DNA of 16,394 nucleotides from CAZDUS01 sp964609375 (GTDB lineage Bacteria > Verrucomicrobiota > Kiritimatiellia > CAIKKV01 > CAITUY01), in the NCBI GenBank assembly GCA_964609375.1, contig CAZSSA010000055.1, positions 1 through 16,394 of the forward strand, read 5' to 3'. Shown one piece after another: positions 15,406-16,394 of the stretch (its first letter is position 1; every line of letters begins with the position of its first letter). The position numbers and the translations under genes are program-made. Below the pieces are notes generated by a model. The model did not search any database, was not told where the DNA came from, and saw only the letters and a program-made list of their open reading frames with translations.

Positions 15406-16394
15406 TTACACCTTGTATCGCCCCACCGATTCTGTGAACTTATGACCAATGTCCTTGAGGGTTTGCGCTGCCATTTCCAACTGCCTCATGCTCGTCACGT
15501 TCTGTTGGCTGGCTTCCTTGATGTTTTCCATCGCCATCGCCACCTGATCCATTCCCGTGAGTTGCTCCTGTGTCGAGGCGGCGATTTGTCCGGCAGACTG
15601 GGCGGCATCGGAGAAGCTGGCGCTCAACGCCTGGATGGACTCGCTGGCCCGCGTGGATTCATTCATTCCCTGATCCACGGCTTTGCTTCCCTTCTCGGTG
15701 GCCATCACGGCGGCCCCGGTGGCCTTCTGAATGTCATTCAGAATGGAACGCACCTGCTTGGTGGCCTGCTTGGATTGTTCGGCCAGGGATTTGATTTCCT
15801 GGGCGACCACGGCGAAACCCCTGCCATGCTCCCCCGCCTTGGCGGCCTCAACCGCTGCATTGACGGCCAGCAGGTTCGATTGCTCGGCGATATCATCGAC
15901 CGTGGCGGTAATATCGCCGATGGCCTGACTCTGCTCGCCGAGTTTCATGATCGTTCCGGCAATAGACGTCATTTGATCGTTGATGCGCACCATGCCCTCG
16001 GTCACGGTCTCAGTCGCTTTCCGGCCTGCGTGCGCCATCTGCAATCCCTGCTGGGCGTTATCGGCAACCGCCTTGGACTTCTGGCTCGTGAGGTGGGCGC
16101 CTTGTTTCACTTCCTCAACTGTGGCCGTGGTTTCCGTTACCGCCGTGGCCGTTTCCTGCGCCCCCGAGGTGACCTGGGTTACGGATGCCGAGATTTCGCT
16201 TGCGGACGAGGCCAGTACATTGGCGGCATCACGGAGATCACGGATCTGCGACTGGAGGTTCTCCACCATCTTTCCGAGCGACGCTAAAATCCCTGTCGGT
16301 TCTTTGATGCCGTTCCGCCAATCCACCATCAGGTCGCCAGCGGCGACTTGCTCGGTGATCAGCGCGATCTTGACTGGTTCACCGCCGACCTGCC
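15406..16394 (-). CDS. Methyl-accepting chemotaxis protein, 5' end beyond the window
   Basis: The visible 328 residues are the C-terminal part of a chemoreceptor. Reading past the internal ATG at 16329, the frame stays open to the window edge. It encodes the end of a HAMP domain (KIALITEQVAAGDLMVDW), so the true start lies upstream off the right edge. A long coiled-coil signalling domain follows. Its hairpin tip, IAEQSNLLAVNAAVEAAKAG then EHGRGFAVVAQEIKSLAEQS, binds CheA and CheW. Glu/Gln-rich helices on both sides hold probable methylation sites for CheR and CheB. The C-terminus (SVGRYKV) has no CheR/CheB-binding pentapeptide. Any ligand-binding and membrane parts are not visible. It is the first visible gene of the MCP-cheA-cheB operon and presumably feeds the CheA encoded next. 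Confidence 0.93.
   Translation of the reverse strand, partial: QVGGEPVKIALITEQVAAGDLMVDWRNGIKEPTGILASLGKMVENLQSQIRDLRDAANVLASSASEISASVTQVTSGAQETATAVTETTATVEEVKQGAHLTSQKSKAVADNAQQGLQMAHAGRKATETVTEGMVRINDQMTSIAGTIMKLGEQSQAIGDITATVDDIAEQSNLLAVNAAVEAAKAGEHGRGFAVVAQEIKSLAEQSKQATKQVRSILNDIQKATGAAVMATEKGSKAVDQGMNESTRASESIQALSASFSDAAQSAGQIAASTQEQLTGMDQVAMAMENIKEASQQNVTSMRQLEMAAQTLKDIGHKFTESVGRYKV

Noticed and set aside
15316..16287. A 323-codon open frame on the plus strand opposite the MCP and the start of cheA.
   Set aside because: The translation is low-complexity (G, L, H, R) and antisense to a clear chemoreceptor coiled coil.

Overview
The window looks like chromosomal DNA from a GC-rich Gram-negative bacterium. 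A TonB-dependent outer-membrane receptor with its own ExbB/ExbD/TonB motor implies a diderm cell. The mix of a cytosolic GH38 mannosidase, a hybrid chemosensory kinase and an intergenic repeat of the form GGTAGGGCGGG...CCCTACC recalls PVC-type bacteria (Kiritimatiellota, Verrucomicrobiota, Lentisphaerota). That placement is an impression, not a demonstrated assignment. No rRNA, tRNA, CRISPR array, transposase or phage gene is visible.

Layout. (1) 1-117: left edge with a possible last few codons of a + strand gene and a small hairpin. (2) 118-3216 (-): a complete GH38 alpha-mannosidase, standing alone. (3) 3217-3829: a 613-bp leader region with a putative promoter, a clear cobalamin (B12) riboswitch aptamer, a candidate antiterminator and a strong intrinsic terminator. 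(4) 3830-8638 (+): a tightly packed unit, btuB-like receptor, exbB, exbD, tonB, corA, with gaps of 1 and 14 bp and overlaps of 23 and 4 bp. (5) 8710-10023 (-): a cytoplasmic hybrid histidine kinase with a C-terminal receiver and a truncated N-terminal half-receiver. (6) about 10024-10344: a divergent intergenic region with a 75-bp REP-like element and a perfect 7-bp palindrome. (7) 10345-12120 (+): a PAS-PAS histidine kinase, apparently a paralogue of the previous one. (8) 12095-16394 (-): a chemosensory operon read as MCP (5' part outside the window), CheA-REC hybrid, CheB. CheB converges on and overlaps the PAS kinase, and the overlap holds an 11-bp perfect hairpin.

How the genes work together. 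The riboswitch unit is most simply a B12-repressed corrinoid uptake operon. The receptor binds corrinoid, ExbB/ExbD/TonB energise it, and CorA could supply cobalt (or Mg2+) across the inner membrane. No inner-membrane BtuFCD transporter is present here. The right half is dedicated to signal transduction: two soluble histidine kinases beside a chemosensory module whose CheA carries its own receiver. That module resembles Wsp/Frz-type alternative pathways more than flagellar chemotaxis. No CheY, CheW, CheR or flagellar gene is seen, though some may lie beyond the right edge.

I found no clearly unprecedented system. The points most worth a second look are the layout of the B12 expression platform, corA inside a B12-riboswitch unit, the half-receiver on the first kinase, the duplicated kinase cores, and the hairpin shared by two convergent stop codons.
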